Positions 1 through 11,675 of a stretch of DNA of 64,000 nt are shown here, piece by piece; the stretch's first letter is position 1, and each line of letters starts with the position of its first letter. The notes under the pieces were generated by a model. It saw only the letters and a list, made by a program, of their open reading frames with translations, did not search any database and was not told where the DNA came from. Origin of the DNA: Physella acuta (lineage: Eukaryota; Mollusca; Gastropoda; Physidae); assembly GCF_028476545.1 (NCBI RefSeq), contig NW_026731827.1:35001-99000 (forward strand), given 5' to 3'. The position numbers and the translations under genes are program-made.

Positions 1-894
1 TGGGAGATAATTTTCATTTATCAAACTGAAAGTAATAATTTTCGGCATGTTCATTAAACACAAGTTTTAAAAAAAATATCATCTTTTACAAAAATGCTAA
101 TTATGTCTTTATTTAGTCCTATAGCACTTACTTCCCTTTGATAAATTAGGAAAACACAATTACTTCCCTTTATAAAACCATTGCATTAGTGGAAAAGAAT
201 TTACTTTTTATTACTTTGTTTTGGTGTTGGGAAAAAAATAATTACATAATTAGCGGGGAATGATCAAGTGCAAATGTTGTAGGTATTTTACGGATAAGCT
301 TGGAGTATTAAAATTGTTCATTAAATTGAAACAGGCGCGTTCGTTTAAGTGAGTGCAAAAGACTATAAATAAGTTGGGGTACTATAGTCGTTTATTAAGC
401 TAAAACAGGCGATTCCGTTGGGTTTGCGTTAGTGGTTGCGGTTTGATTTGGTTCGTTTTTGTTCTTTCTTTTTTCGTTTTGTTTGTGTTTTTTTCTTTGG
501 GTTTGTATTTGTGTTTTGGTTGGTTTTGCGTTTGGATTTGGTTTGTTTTCGTTTGCTTTTTCGTTTTTTTGTGTGTTGTTATTGGTTGGTATTGGTGTTT
601 GTGGTTGTGGTTGGGTTTTTGTTAGGTTTTTGTTTTCGTTTGCTTTTTTGTTTGTTTTTTCTTTGTGTTTGTATTGGTGTTTGTGGTTGTGGTTGGGTTT
701 GTTGTTAGGTTTTGGTTTCGTTTGTATTTGTAATTGTGTTAGCGTTATGTTTGCGTTTTGTTGTTTTGGTTTTGGTTGGTTGTGGTTTGGGTGGGCAATG
801 CCGGGTTTATGATGATTACTAATCACACAGGTGATGGTCTTTAACAGAGAGGTTTTTCACAGAAGCCAGAGCAGGGCCTGGCCGGGACGGCTAG
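1..894 (+). mobile_element. Non-autonomous Helitron, 5' end cut by window edge
   Basis: Same family as the elements at 18829-19894 (plus) and 40882-41915 (minus). The right end carries a short hairpin GCCG-GGA-CGGC followed directly by CTAG at 891-894 and a host T, as expected of a Helitron 3' end. By alignment to the 18829 copy about 130 bases of the left end lie outside the window. The middle (about 424-790) is a T/G-rich low-complexity tract that leaves long open frames but has no protein-like composition. No Rep/helicase is present, so it would depend on an autonomous partner. Confidence 0.75.
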
Positions 895-1228
895 TGTGTA
901 CCTAAATTCTACCTTAATTCTATTAGTTAGATGAGATTTACTGACTGATATCTGCTAGGTTGCTTGCATGTGTCATATTAATGCGACTGCAGTAACGATT
1001 TACAGAACACGTTAGTTTTGTATGGATTCGATGCTTTTGAAAAGATGACTTGCACAATAAAAAAAAATAGCTGGTGCAATAAAAATAGTTATTTGATGAA
1101 TTTATTGCAGATTCCTAAAAAAAGATTATCTCTTTATGACACGTCTTAAATGTGAGTGTTCTAATCGAGTTTAGGTGATATGAAATACACATTTTATATC
1201 AGCATGTAACCAGTGATATAGAACTCAC
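895..1228. other. Unassigned AT-rich sequence
   Basis: Between the Helitron end and the exon at 1229-1503. It would be the downstream intron of that minus-strand exon. I searched it for a match to exon 3 or exon 4 of the secreted-protein family and saw none. Confidence 0.5.
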
Positions 1229-1503
1229 CTTGGTCCAATCAGATCTTCTCCAGCAACCTCTATGTTTCGGACAATACTCGACAAATATCACCACGTGATG
1301 GGCCATTGATGACCAGCCTCTGTAATTAAACTTTCCCTTGAGGAATCCTGTTAATCTAAAACCATAACCCCCATATCGAACTCTTTCATAACCCGAAATT
1401 TCTAATTCTACTTTATCGCTCCACACACGCGGGTTCTTGATTTCAACAACCGTAGTGCGTGGCGTTGGAGTCCGGGTTGGCCTTGGCCTATCGGGGAAAA
1501 GCC
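1229..1503 (-). CDS. Lone exon related to exon 2 of the secreted cysteine protein family
   Basis: A 275-bp minus-strand exon bounded by an acceptor (TTTCACTAG) and a good donor (AAG|GTGAGT). Read from phase 1 to phase 0 it gives 92 codons: a proline/arginine-rich linker (RPRPTRTPTPRTT) and then a domain with SDKVELEISGYERV ... GFLKG ... VVIFVEYC. This parallels exon 2 of the plus-strand genes (SADLDHLKLSGYE ... AFF ... KVFVMYS), and the intron phases are the same. Function unknown. No companion exons were found: 1-894 downstream is a Helitron, and an (AT)n tract and LINE fragment lie upstream. It may be a gene relic or part of a gene with distant exons. The homology is an inference from a weak alignment by eye; the exon boundaries are seen directly. 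Confidence 0.5.
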
Positions 1504-1663
1504 CTAGTGAAAGAAAGCAAGAAAAAAGATTTTTTACCAAGCGATGTTTAACCATAAAAAGAAATTGATGGTTGAAAAAAAAAAGTGGAGATATTCTACC
1601 GCTACACAAACCGCATTAATACATATTTAAAATGCACGACACTGTAAGTAACCTGCGTGTATG

Positions 1664-1664
<1 letters not shown>

Positions 1665-1737
<73 letters not shown>
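1665..1737. repeat. (AT)n microsatellite
   Basis: About 36 uninterrupted AT units upstream of the minus-strand exon at 1229-1503. Confidence 0.95.
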
Positions 1738-1740
<3 letters not shown>

Positions 1741-1883
1741 GTATGCCCTAAAGACAACAGCCCGGTTGGATATTTGCCCGAAGGCTATTTTCATCAAGGG
1801 ACGTTTTCAAATGTCCCATAAGGACAAACGTTTTTCGAGTAAATGTCCATTCGACCAAGCGTAATTCAGTCTTTTGTCGTAGA

Positions 1884-2009
<126 letters not shown>

Positions 2010-2029
2010 TAATGATTCACTTTATTAGT

Positions 2030-2420
2030 TTCACTTTTTGGCAGCTGATATTCCAGACTAATGATTCCTCACAATGTCATCCTCTCTGCTCATGGTATGC
2101 CCTATCCATCTACACTGACGGCCTTTTAATATCCCTGTCGACTCGCTGATGTTTGGTGATTTGCCACAGTTTGACCAATCCTAAATCGGGTGTAGCGATC
2201 TAAAGGCGCAGCTAGTTTGGTTGATACGGCTATTTATGTCCTCATCTGCACCCTTATCAAACTTCCCAAATGTGTAAACTTGTTTGTTTCTAGTATCTCA
2301 TCTCCTGTATGGGCAGGTCCAGTTTGTTATATTGTTGGCCTCTGTTTCATTTCTACTGATGTTTAGTTCTACTTACGAGGCATCTTCGGATAGACGATTC
2401 AGTTTAAAATGGGCATGTTT
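2030..2420 (-). mobile_element. Degraded non-LTR retrotransposon (LINE) ORF2 fragment
   Basis: Read on the minus strand the region gives protein-like pieces typical of the end of a LINE reverse-transcriptase ORF: THLGSFDKGADEDINSRIN, then CAFRSL, and further on RWIGHTMSRED. These match the order of conserved pieces seen in many animal LINEs (YLGS...D...RI.KA...F..L and RW.GH..R). The frame is interrupted by stops, so this is an old fragment without 5' end, endonuclease or identifiable tail. The clade (RTE- or Jockey-like) cannot be fixed by eye. Confidence 0.6.
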
Positions 2421-3482
2421 TTGCTTGCGAGATAGTAGGCAGATGTCCGCGGAAAAATTACATCTTCCAGAATTTTGTTAAAATTTTAGTGGATTTCTGT
2501 TAAGTGTTTCTTACCCGAATTTCCCCAGTTCGATCATACGAGCAGTTAAAGCTCATTAGCTCGGGACATTAACCCAAGAACAAAAAAAATCTTCAACATG
2601 AATGGATCCCCATAAACAATAGGTCTACATACTATTTTTACTTTATGCAGCAATGTCTACTGATGTTAGTACCAAAACTAACGCTGAGAATTCTGATGGA
2701 CTAAACCGGCAAGGGTCAAGAGAGGTACCATGATGCCTTGGGCAACACACCCACTCCTCATCTAATGCTCTGGTGCGTACCATTTTTAACTGAGTGCATT
2801 TAACAAGTCTAAATGGAGCTATTAAATGCTGGGCCTTCCATTTTTTCGGAGGGCAAACCACATTTTAAACTATCAAAGTTAGCTTTGATGGGACCATAGG
2901 TTACTTAAACTTTTTTCTACAACTTACAGGAGTCTATACAAGTGATGAGTCCAGTGACAACCAAAAGCAATGCACACAGATTCATCTTATCAACAAGATC
3001 GTTGTACACTTGGAATCTTTGATTGGCTAAAAATACAAAAAGTAATAATTTTTTTTTAACCCTGGAGAGCATCTATACATTTTTTTTCTCTGAAAATCTA
3101 CATTATCTATCTATATTAAAAGAATAGCAATAATATTCATCAGATAAAATTAATTCTCTATAAATAGCGTATTTGGGCATGCCGATCATGAAACAGCCCC
3201 TACGACATTAGTCGGACAAAACTAGACCAAAGAGGATTGTCCATCTATTGATGGAATAACAATGAAGACACACATTCGTAGCAAAAGTGGCCGTCCGTTT
3301 TGTTGGCAGAAACAGGCGCTAAGAGAGCAGATATCCTCTCTCCCTTGATAATACATCTATCATCTTAAGGAGTTAAGTCAATTTTATATTACGGTCACAC
3401 CTTTGTAATCAGGTGACAAATGTTGTTTAAACGACGGTGGTAATTGTGGAACAAATATATGGGAAAGGTGCATAGAAGCAGA
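2421..3482. other. Intergenic, nothing recognised
   Basis: AT-rich sequence with a few short frames and homopolymer runs. I see no exon with credible splice sites and no repeat shared with the rest of the window. Confidence 0.4.
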
Positions 3483-3822
3483 GCAGTCTTCTTCTTCTTC
3501 TTCGTTCTTAATTTTTAGTGTTGGGAGGGATCGAGCCTTATCTGCCAGAGGGTTTGAACTCGAGACTTTTTTCGAATTTATCAACCATGAGCTTTGCCGA
3601 CTCGACCATGCTTCCATCACAATTAAGAATTACGTGTCAACTGGTTATGCGCCATTGAGGCCATTGAATCCCAATTTCAGCCTGCTTTTCTTTTTGGATT
3701 TACTTCCATAGCCTTTGTCCAACCAAGAACAAGCTACAAGGCAGCAGTTGTTTGATTTTGGAGTTGTCTCTCCTAGAAGAGTTGCTGTCCCCAGCTAACG
3801 AGCCACATCTGCCCGAGAGTAG
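3483..3822 (-). mobile_element. SINE, tRNA-related, with (GAA)n tail
   Basis: Minus-strand copy of the SINE at 32341-32669. The inner part has a Pol III A box (TGGTCGAGTCGG) and a B-box-like stretch (GAGTTCAAACC) and ends in ACACTAAAAATTAAGAACG plus GAA repeats. The outer part (TCTCGGGCAGATGTGGCTCG ... AACCAGTTGACACG) is shared with the other copy, so the whole is one roughly 335-bp unit. No target duplication was clear here. Confidence 0.7.
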
Positions 3823-3929
3823 AGCAGTATTAGTGCCGACTACCCAGATATGGAATCTTTTGTTACATCGCAGAAAAGCAGCTGCACTTTTAAGAAGATG
3901 ACACTTAGCAACAGCCCGCAAAGAAACGG

Positions 3930-4170
3930 CACAGTCTAGCCGTTAAGGTCAAATACCATATAAAGAGTACATGAAGTACCCCTTTCGAACCTGACAATCT
4001 TTGGGGCAAGTGAAGTAGAGTTCATCTGTTTATGTGACCTGGGCATATGAAGAGATAGTATGGTTAGCACTAAGCATAGTCGCCTTTACTTTCTCTAACT
4101 TGAGTTCGGTATCCATCAGAGCCGAGTTGACTCGGAGACGTTCTAGTGACTTAAACAAGGGATTCGAACT
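3930..4170 (-). mobile_element. SINE-like repeat, second family
   Basis: Minus-strand copy of a repeat also present at 23840-24055. Shared pieces, read on the minus strand, include GTTAGAGAAA, AAAGGCG, a piece like GCTTAGTGCT, CCCTTCATATGCC-like and GATGAACTCTACTTCA. A weaker fragment occurs at about 4560-4740. The copies are diverged, so it is old. The promoter region is not clear enough to name a tRNA source. Confidence 0.5.
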
Positions 4171-4749
4171 CACATTAAATATTACAATATTTGTTACTAT
4201 ATTGTATCTAATATAAGATATATAATTATGTATCATTAGATACTGCACTTGACTTTATTTGCATAAATTAAACTTACGCTATGATTTTGAAGCTTTATTT
4301 CATCCCGTATTTACATTGGTGCGCTAAGGCTGAGGATGTTTTTTAAAAGTGTTAAATGGTGCACATGTCAGAAAGAGAAATTTAAAATTACGTATTAAAG
4401 CACAATGAACACATTTTTGGTGTGCAATTTCTTAGATTTAACCACCAACAACACCAAGGCTTAAAATTGTTGACTAGAAATGTTAACCAAAATAACCTAC
4501 GTGGTGACCACCACACCATCGCCGATGTTGTTCTAACATGTGACAAGATTGCCTTTTTTTACAACCCATCTGGTGCCTGACTGTTGGGGTTACAAACCCA
4601 CACTACCATTCTAGCTTGAATGAAACCTGGTGCATGGTTTAAGTAAAGTGTCCTTACAAACCTGATGGTTTATGTTGCAAGTGTAGTAGAGTTCACCTGT
4701 TTTTGTGCATTGTTTACATTTAAATAAATCGATCTTAGATAATCCAATA

Positions 4750-5314
4750 CAAAAATTTGGTAGACATGATGATTCATAAACCCAGACTAGGACCCCGAAC
4801 TAATATCTCAAATGTTACTCTCACACACCTTTAGTCAGTTTCTCAAATTATTATATATTACTGTATAATTTATTACTAGTGAATTTAATCGTAACATGGA
4901 GAAAAAATTAACGATCTATGTAGACATACATACATTGCACAATCAATAAATATCAAGAGAGCTGCTTAGTGCATGGAGTAAATAGCTTTAGAGTACAGAT
5001 CAGCAGGAAACTAGAGCTAGATGGTAAGGCAGTGTATTAGGCAGCACTGGCAAGGTACACCTGATTGGCCTGTAGTCGGATTTTGGCGTGTAAGACATCC
5101 GAAAATATGCCATCCGAAAAAAAAGTTACATTGTGTATTTGAGTGTGCTAAGTAAAGTGAAAAGTTTTGATTTAGAAAAATGTTAATGTACCGTTTTTTT
5201 TAACAGAAACAGGTCTTATTAATGTATTGTTGACACGATCAAGTAGTTTTCGTTTTCTTAAAGACTAAAGGACATCCTTACCAGTTTTAATTTTCTGTTT
5301 TCGAGACTTTCTAA
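4750..5314. other. Intergenic, nothing recognised
   Basis: AT-rich with no supported exon. Near 4990-5090 is a stretch rich in GGTAAGGCAGTG-like words that may be another old SINE, but no second copy in the window supports this. Confidence 0.35.
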
Positions 5315-6235
5315 TACTGGTCTATATCTGGTAACACATTCGAGACTTTTAAATGAGAATACTGGTCTATATCTGGTAACACATTCGAGACTTTTAAATG
5401 AGAATACTGGTCTATATCTGGTAACACATTAGAGACTTTTAAATGAGAATACTGGTCTATATCTGGTAACACATTCGAGACTTTTAAACGAGAATACTGG
5501 TCTATATCTGGTAACACATTCGAGACTTTTAAATGAGAATACTGGTCTATATCTGGTAACACATTAGAGACTTTTAAATGAGAATACTGGTCTATATCTG
5601 GTAACACATTCGAGACTTTTAAATGAGAATACTGGTCTATATCTGGTAACACATTCGAGACTTTTAAATGAGAATACTGGTCTATATCTGGTAACACTTT
5701 CGAGACTTTTAAATGAGAATACTGGTCTATATCTGGTAACACATTCGAGACTTTAAAATGAGAATACTGGTCTATATCTGGTAACACATTCGAGACTTTT
5801 AAATGAGAATACTGGTCTATATCTGGTAACACATTCGAGACTTTTAAATGAGAATACTGGTCTATATCTGGTAACACATTCGAGACTTTTAAATGAGAAT
5901 ACTGGTCTATATCTGGTAACACATTCGAGACTTTTAAATGAGAATACTGGTCTATATCTGGTAACACATTCGAGACTTTTAAATGAGAATACTGGTCTAT
6001 ATCTGGTAACACATTCGAGACTTTTAAATGAGAATACTGGTCTATATCTGGTAACACATTCGAGACTTTTAAATGAGAATACTGGTCTATATCTGGTAAC
6101 ACATTCGAGACTTTTAAATGAGAATACTGGTCTATATCTGGTAACACATTCGAGACTTTTAAATGAGAATACTGGTCTATATCTGGTAACACATTCGAGA
6201 CTTTTAAATGAGAATACTGGTCTATATCTAGTAAC
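5315..6235. repeat. 45-bp minisatellite, about 20 copies
   Basis: Unit ACTGGTCTATATCTGGTAAC followed by about 25 bases (ACATTCGAGACTTTTAAATGAGAAT with few variants). Copies are nearly identical, so the array is recently homogenised. Because 45 is a multiple of three, a minus-strand frame stays open for about 308 codons (unit LPDIDQYSHLKVSNV). This follows from the unit length alone and there are no flanking splice or start signals that favour a gene. Confidence 0.95.
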
Positions 6236-6585
6236 AAATGAGAAAATAGCTTGGTGACATCTGGGACTGGACCGAATTTTTCTTTACAGACTCCCAGAGA
6301 GCATTAAAACAGCGGATAGATGGCAAGGTGTTGCAAAGAGACAACCTTGGTGCTAATCAACAGTCTGACGGAGACATTTGAGGTTTGGATAACTGGTCTA
6401 TATAATGTAATCGTCTAAATGGCTGAGAAATTTTAAACACTGAGGTTCAAAACAACGGTTATATGTGGTTACTTGAGAATAGAAAATTATGTGAATTTAG
6501 TAGATGTAAACTTAACTTTATAAATCGCGAGTCGATGTTTCCTATACACACATTGTTTGCTTTTACTTGTGTGGGTATTTTTGTT
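6236..6585. other. Spacer between minisatellites
   Basis: Unique sequence with no supported exon or repeat. Confidence 0.4.
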
Positions 6586-7170
6586 ATCACCTCGCCATAA
6601 ACAAACTGTCACCTCGTCAACAATCTTGTGTCACCTCACCATAAACTCTGTGTCACCTCACCATCTACTATGTGTCACCACAACATCAACTGTGTGTCAT
6701 CTCACCATCATCTGTGTGTCACCTTACTATCAACTGTGTGTCATATCACCATCAACTGTGTCACCACACATTCAATTGTGTTGTCTCACCATCAACTGTG
6801 TCACTATAACATCAACTGTGTGTCACCTCACCATCAACTGAGTCACATCACCGTCAACTGTATGTCACCTTACCATTAACTGTGTGTCACCTAATCATTA
6901 ACTGTGTCACCTCGCCATTAACTGTGTGTCACCTTATCATCAACTGTGTCACCTCGCCATTAACTGTGTGTCATTTCACCATTAACTGTGTCACCTCAAC
7001 ATCAACTGTGTCACCTCAACATCAACTGTGTCACCTCACCATCAACTGTGTCACATCACCATCAACTGTGTGTCACCTCATCATTAACTGTGTCACCACA
7101 CCATCAACTGTGTCACCTCACCATCAACTATGTCACCTCGACACCAACTGTGTGTCACCTCACTGTTGTG
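6586..7170. repeat. Minisatellite, ACCATCAACTGTGTCACCTC type
   Basis: Tandem units of about 19-21 bp varying between TCACCTCACCATCAACTG and TGTGTCACCTCACCATCAAC. Mixed unit lengths break every frame locally, and the open frames through it are periodic. The same array resumes at 7635-8485. Confidence 0.9.
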
Positions 7171-7189
7171 AATGGACTTAAGTGTTCGG

Positions 7190-7345
7190 AATGAGTTTGA
7201 GAGTATGTGTGTAGTTGAACGAAGTTAATAAAGTAGTCGATGGTTTAAGAGTATGTGTGTAGTTGAATGGGGTTACCAAAGTTGTGGCTGGTTTGAGAGT
7301 ATGTGTGTAGTTGAATGGGGTTACCAAAGTTGTTGCTGGTTGAAT
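7190..7345. repeat. Minisatellite, about 50-bp unit, three copies
   Basis: Units containing GAGTATGTGTGTAGTTGAAT and GGGGTTACCAAAGTTG. Confidence 0.8.
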
Positions 7346-7634
7346 GTATGTGTGTAGCGGTATTAATAAAAGATTATAAATGCGTGAATAAATAAGGATG
7401 TGACGTAAGAGAGAATGTTTTGGTTCTTATGAGGATAGTTAGAAGTCAGTCTTGTTCTTGTCGTCGTCATGTGAGGTTGTGTTAGAAAGTCTTCGTTCTG
7501 TGTCTGCTGTTGATGTAGCTGTATATTGATGTAATAAAATTATAGAAATGAATCAAGCCACCTTGTCTCATCTATATTTGATCTATACCTCGTTCGTCAC
7601 GTTCAGCGTCGACCCGTACCGAAACTCACATCGC
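7346..7634. other. Unique spacer inside the minisatellite block
   Basis: About 290 bases separating two parts of the same array. It has no supported exon. Its abrupt edges against the array suggest an insertion, but no target duplication or element ends were recognised. Confidence 0.35.
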
Positions 7635-8485
7635 AACACTCACCATCAACTGTGTCACCACACCATCAACTGTGTGTCACCTCGACATCATCTGTGTGTC
7701 ACCTCAACTTCAACTGTCTCAACTCACCATCAACTGTGTCACCACACCATCCATTTTGTGTCACCTTACCATCAACTGTGTTACTACACCATCAACTTTG
7801 TGTCACCTCACCTTCAATTGCGTCACCTCACCATCAAATTTGTCACCACACCATCAACTATGTGTCACCTCACCATCTACTATGTGTCACCACAACGTCA
7901 ACTGTGTGTCACCTCACCATCATCTGTGTGTCACCTCACAATCATCTGTGTGTCACCATACTATCAACTGTGTCACTACACCATCAACTGTGAGTCAACT
8001 CGACATCAACTGTGTGTCATCTCACCATCAAATGTGTCACCACATAATCAATTGTGTCACCTAACCATCAACTGTGTCACATCACCATCAACTGTATGTC
8101 ACCTTACCATCAACTGTGTGTCATCTCATCATCAACTGTGTCACCACACCATCAACTGTGTCACCTCACCATCATCTGTGTGTCACCTCAACTTCAACTG
8201 TGTCAACTCACCATCAACTGTGTCACCACACCATCAACTATGTGTCACCTCACAATCAACTGTGTGTCACCTCACAATCAACTGTGTGTCACCTCACAAT
8301 CAACTGTGTGTCACCCCATAATCATCTGTGTGTCAACTCACCATCAACTGTGTGTCACCTCACCATCAACTGTGTGTCACATAACCATCAACTGTGTCAC
8401 TACACCATCAACTGTGTGTCACCTCACAATCAACTGTGTCACTACACGATTAACTGTGTGTCACCTCACCATCAATGTTGGTGTG
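7635..8485. repeat. Minisatellite, ACCATCAACTGTGTCACCTC type
   Basis: Continuation of the array at 6586-7170 with the same 19-21 bp units; more than 40 units. Confidence 0.9.
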
Positions 8486-8780
8486 TGTAGCTGATGTTGT
8501 GAAGCTGATGCTGTGAAATGTTGGTGTATGTGTCTGATGCTGTGAGGTGTTGGTGTATGTGGCTGGTATTGTGAGGTGTTAGTGTGTGTAACTGATGTTG
8601 TGAGGTGTTGGTATGTGTGTCTGATGTTGTGAGGTGTACGTGGCTGATGTTGTGAGGTGTTGGTGTGTGGCTGATGTTGTTAGGTATTGGTGTACGTGGC
8701 TGATGTTGTGAGGTGTTGGTGTGTGGCTGATGTTGTTAGGTATTGGTGTACGTGGCTGATGTTGTGAGGTGTGTGTAGCT
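8486..8780. repeat. Minisatellite, GCTGATGTTGTGAGGTGTTG type
   Basis: About ten imperfect units of roughly 27 bp with variable endings. It directly abuts the previous array. Confidence 0.85.
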
Positions 8781-9144
8781 GTTGGTGGGATTTGTCTGTG
8801 TGTAGCTGGTATATGAGTTGTTGTTCTCTGGTTTTAAATTTGGAGTGAATTCAGGTCAACGGAGGCACTGCTTTACTTTATTTATGATATCTAAAAAGAG
8901 ATCAGTTCAACTGGATCGATTTCTTTTAACATTTTCACGAAAATTAACGATCGATGACAATGCACAGTGACATAAAAAGTGATTTTAAAAAGTACATTTT
9001 TCTATATATTATACAAACATTGTGATCGTTATTTTGGTGTACAATTCTTTACTCTTTACACGAGAAACTTCAGGGGAGATCACTCCCGATTTATCTATTT
9101 CTATGTACAAGAACGCCGAGTCAAAACATTCTAAACCATATAAT
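8781..9144 (-). other. 3' flank of the H-type lectin gene
   Basis: Follows the stop codon of the minus-strand gene at 9145. It holds an end fragment of the 0.65-kb interspersed repeat at 9059-9097 (GGGGAGATCACTCCCG on the plus strand). No clear polyadenylation signal was assigned. Confidence 0.4.
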
Positions 9145-11322
9145 CTACGACTTGATTGCAATCCACGTTACACCAGATCCGTATATATGGGTGTCTGCCC
9201 ACGTGCCGCACACCAGATCGAATCCTGTTGGGGTCACGTTGGTGGGCCCAATCCAGTACCTCGTGTTGGTGTCTTTGTTCAAATCCATCGACGTCATCGA
9301 CACAAAAACTAAGGGCGCTTTCTCGTACGGCGTTTGAAAAGTTACTTTCACGGTGTTGATTTTTCCAGTGCCTTCTGATGGCATGTAATCTTGCATAGTT
9401 CCACACGATGCATAGTTCAGTTCATAGTGAGGATCGCGCTGTTTATCTTGCCATGTTTTCAATTCGTTAACCAGCTTCTGAAGCTCTTGAATGTTGATCA
9501 GGCTGTTGTTTCTGTTTTCGTCAACTATCCTCTGAAGTTGTTCAAGGTTGACGTGGTTGCTGTTGCTGCTGACCTCTATGTTGTGTACACCCGTCTCCAG
9601 CTGACTGACAAGAGCTGAGAGATTTGTGTTCGAATCTTGCAGATTCTTTGTCACTGTTTGCAGTAGTGTGCTTTCTTCTTTTAGCTGTTTGTTATTGTAT
9701 TCTAAGTAAATTGTTTTGTTTTTTAGCTCTTTGTTTTCACGGAACAAGTGTTGTACTAATTCTTCATTAGCCAGCATTCTTTTTTCCATTCTTGCTATAA
9801 AATCTACTAACTCGTTTTCAATGGGTTGTCGGACTTGAACTGTCAGATTTCCTGCCAACATGACGCCCTGATTGTCCGCGTTTAAACCGTTAATGTTACA
9901 GGTGTAAGTTCCGGCTTGCTGGTGATCTGGGTTAGACCAGGTCAGGGAAAGATAACCCGTGACTGGTGAAGTAGTGAAGGTTACGTCCCCTGCAACACTA
10001 AGTGTTTGAAAATCGCCGTAAGCAGTGGCTGGGTTACAAGCTGAGACTGAGGCTATTACCTCACCCTTTCCTGAAATAATTGATACAGAAATACATTCGA
10101 ATTAGTTATCAATCATGCTTGAATTTTAGAGAGCTTATAATGTGTTTCAAAATAAATTTATTTTTGTTTAGCGCAGACGCAATGTATCACTAAAACAAGT
10201 TTAAAAAGTATTGTAGTTCAAAGTTTACTATTCACAAACATCTGAAGTGTATGTAAACTGACAGCATATCTAGATTTACTCCTAAACAGAGTTTCTTTCA
10301 TGCATATTTTCGCCAACGCCCGGACGCAATAGAAATAATAAAAATATTTCACAAAATATAAAATGAAACCAGTCTCCTCCCTCCTCCTGCAAATCTTAAG
10401 AGCCCCCCCCCCCCCCCCCTCCTCCCTCGACCTAAGTTTAAAATGCACCGCTCTCGTAAAATTTCTTTAAAAAACCCTATGGTTAATTAGTTTTTAAATA
10501 CCCAGCTATTTTGAGAGTTACCTCGTGTCACTGTTATAGAGTAGATATTTTTAAACTGGTTGCTCATATCCTGAGTCGACTGAAAACATAGAGTGAGGTC
10601 AAAAGTTTATAAACAGATCACCACATGATAATACTGATTGACAATACTAATTGACAATACTGATTGATAATACTGATTGACAATACTGATTGACAATACT
10701 AATTGACAATACTAATTGGTGATACTGATTGACAATACTGATTGACAATACTGATTGACAATACTGATTGATAATACTGATTGACAATACTGATTGACAA
10801 TACTAATTGACAATACTGATTGATAATACTGATTGACAATACTGATTGACAATACTGATTGATAATACTGATTGACAATACTGATTGACAATACTGATTG
10901 ACAATACTGATTGACAATACTGATTGAATGTGGCTCTATTTTGTTCCCGAAAAAAGCTATGTAAATATATTTTAGATCTAAATGTTTATTATTTATGTGG
11001 ATTCTAGCCTTACAATATTGTGGTATTTAGATGTTAATTATTTAATATGCTATTTAATCAGCTTTTAAAAGCATTAGTTACAAAATATCTGTCTTTTTAT
11101 TGATATATCAAATAATGATTAATTAGGGTTTTAAAAGAGATAGCTTATGTATGACAAATATAATTTGTTTATTGTTAATAAAAGCAAATTTTCATATACC
11201 AAAGCTAATCTCTGTGTTTATAAACGCCAAATTAGAACATAAATTATCTTACGGTCTTTGAAATAAAAATCTATTTAAATCTCTAAAAATAATTTTACGA
11301 TCTATTTCAATTTGATTAAAAA

Positions 11323-11401
<79 letters not shown>

Positions 11402-11491
11402 CTCTGACCTCCAAAGAACAGTTAATCGACAAGGACTGGGTCAAGGCTGTTGTGATTGTTGACGTCGAGGCAGTGAATACCATTTTAGAAC
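9145..11491 (-). CDS. Secreted-type Ig, coiled-coil, H-type lectin protein (VIgL-like)
   Basis: Three minus-strand exons: 11409-11491 (KMVFTASTSTITTALTQS, then the B-strand NCSLE), 10522-10579 (TQDMSNQFKNIYSITVTRG) and 9145-10070. The phases (1, 0, 1) and sizes (83 and 58 bp) match the complete gene at 51374-54387. The last exon holds the rest of one Ig domain (LSLTWSNP ... GTYTCNING), a heptad-rich coiled coil (IENELVDFIARMEKRM onward) and about 75 residues with H-type lectin features: VKVTFQTPYEKAPLVFVSM, an R-x-W-I core, TGFDLVCGTW and VTWIAIKS at the stop. H-type lectins bind GalNAc-type sugars, so a secreted sugar-binding recognition protein is inferred. A signal-peptide exon was not found; it should lie upstream of 11491. 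An (AT)n tract sits right beside exon 2. Confidence 0.85.
10625..10927. repeat. 13-bp minisatellite in intron
   Basis: Unit ATTGACAATACTG, about 23 copies with variants. It lies in the intron between exons 2 and 3 of the H-type lectin gene. Confidence 0.9.
10928..11324 (-). other. Intron sequence
   Basis: AT-rich intron between the exons at 10522-10579 and 11409-11491. No repeat or exon was recognised in it. Confidence 0.6.
11325..11398. repeat. (AT)n microsatellite beside a splice donor
   Basis: About 37 AT units ending ten bases from the donor of the exon at 11409-11491. Confidence 0.95.
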
Positions 11492-11675
11492 CTGGATTCA
11501 TTTAATAATAAAATAATAAACATCTTTATTTTTGCAATCACGTCTTTGGTAAATATTTCTATTGCAACGACACACGCTAAAAGAAAATTAAATTTTAAAA
11601 GAATGAAAAAAAAATATAAGTGTTTACCAGTTTTACTCGGGTATTTAAATTAATACTGAACAATTTTACGTCCAT

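Noticed and set aside
424-812. Long plus-strand frames rich in Phe, Cys, Val, Leu (also 19416-19733, and 41037-41334 on the minus strand)
   Set aside because: They come from the T/G-rich centre of the Helitron family, are open in several frames at once and differ by frame-breaking indels between copies.
7346-7634. Possible terminal repeat of a retroelement inside the minisatellite
   Set aside because: No matching partner, no clear ends and no target duplication could be seen.
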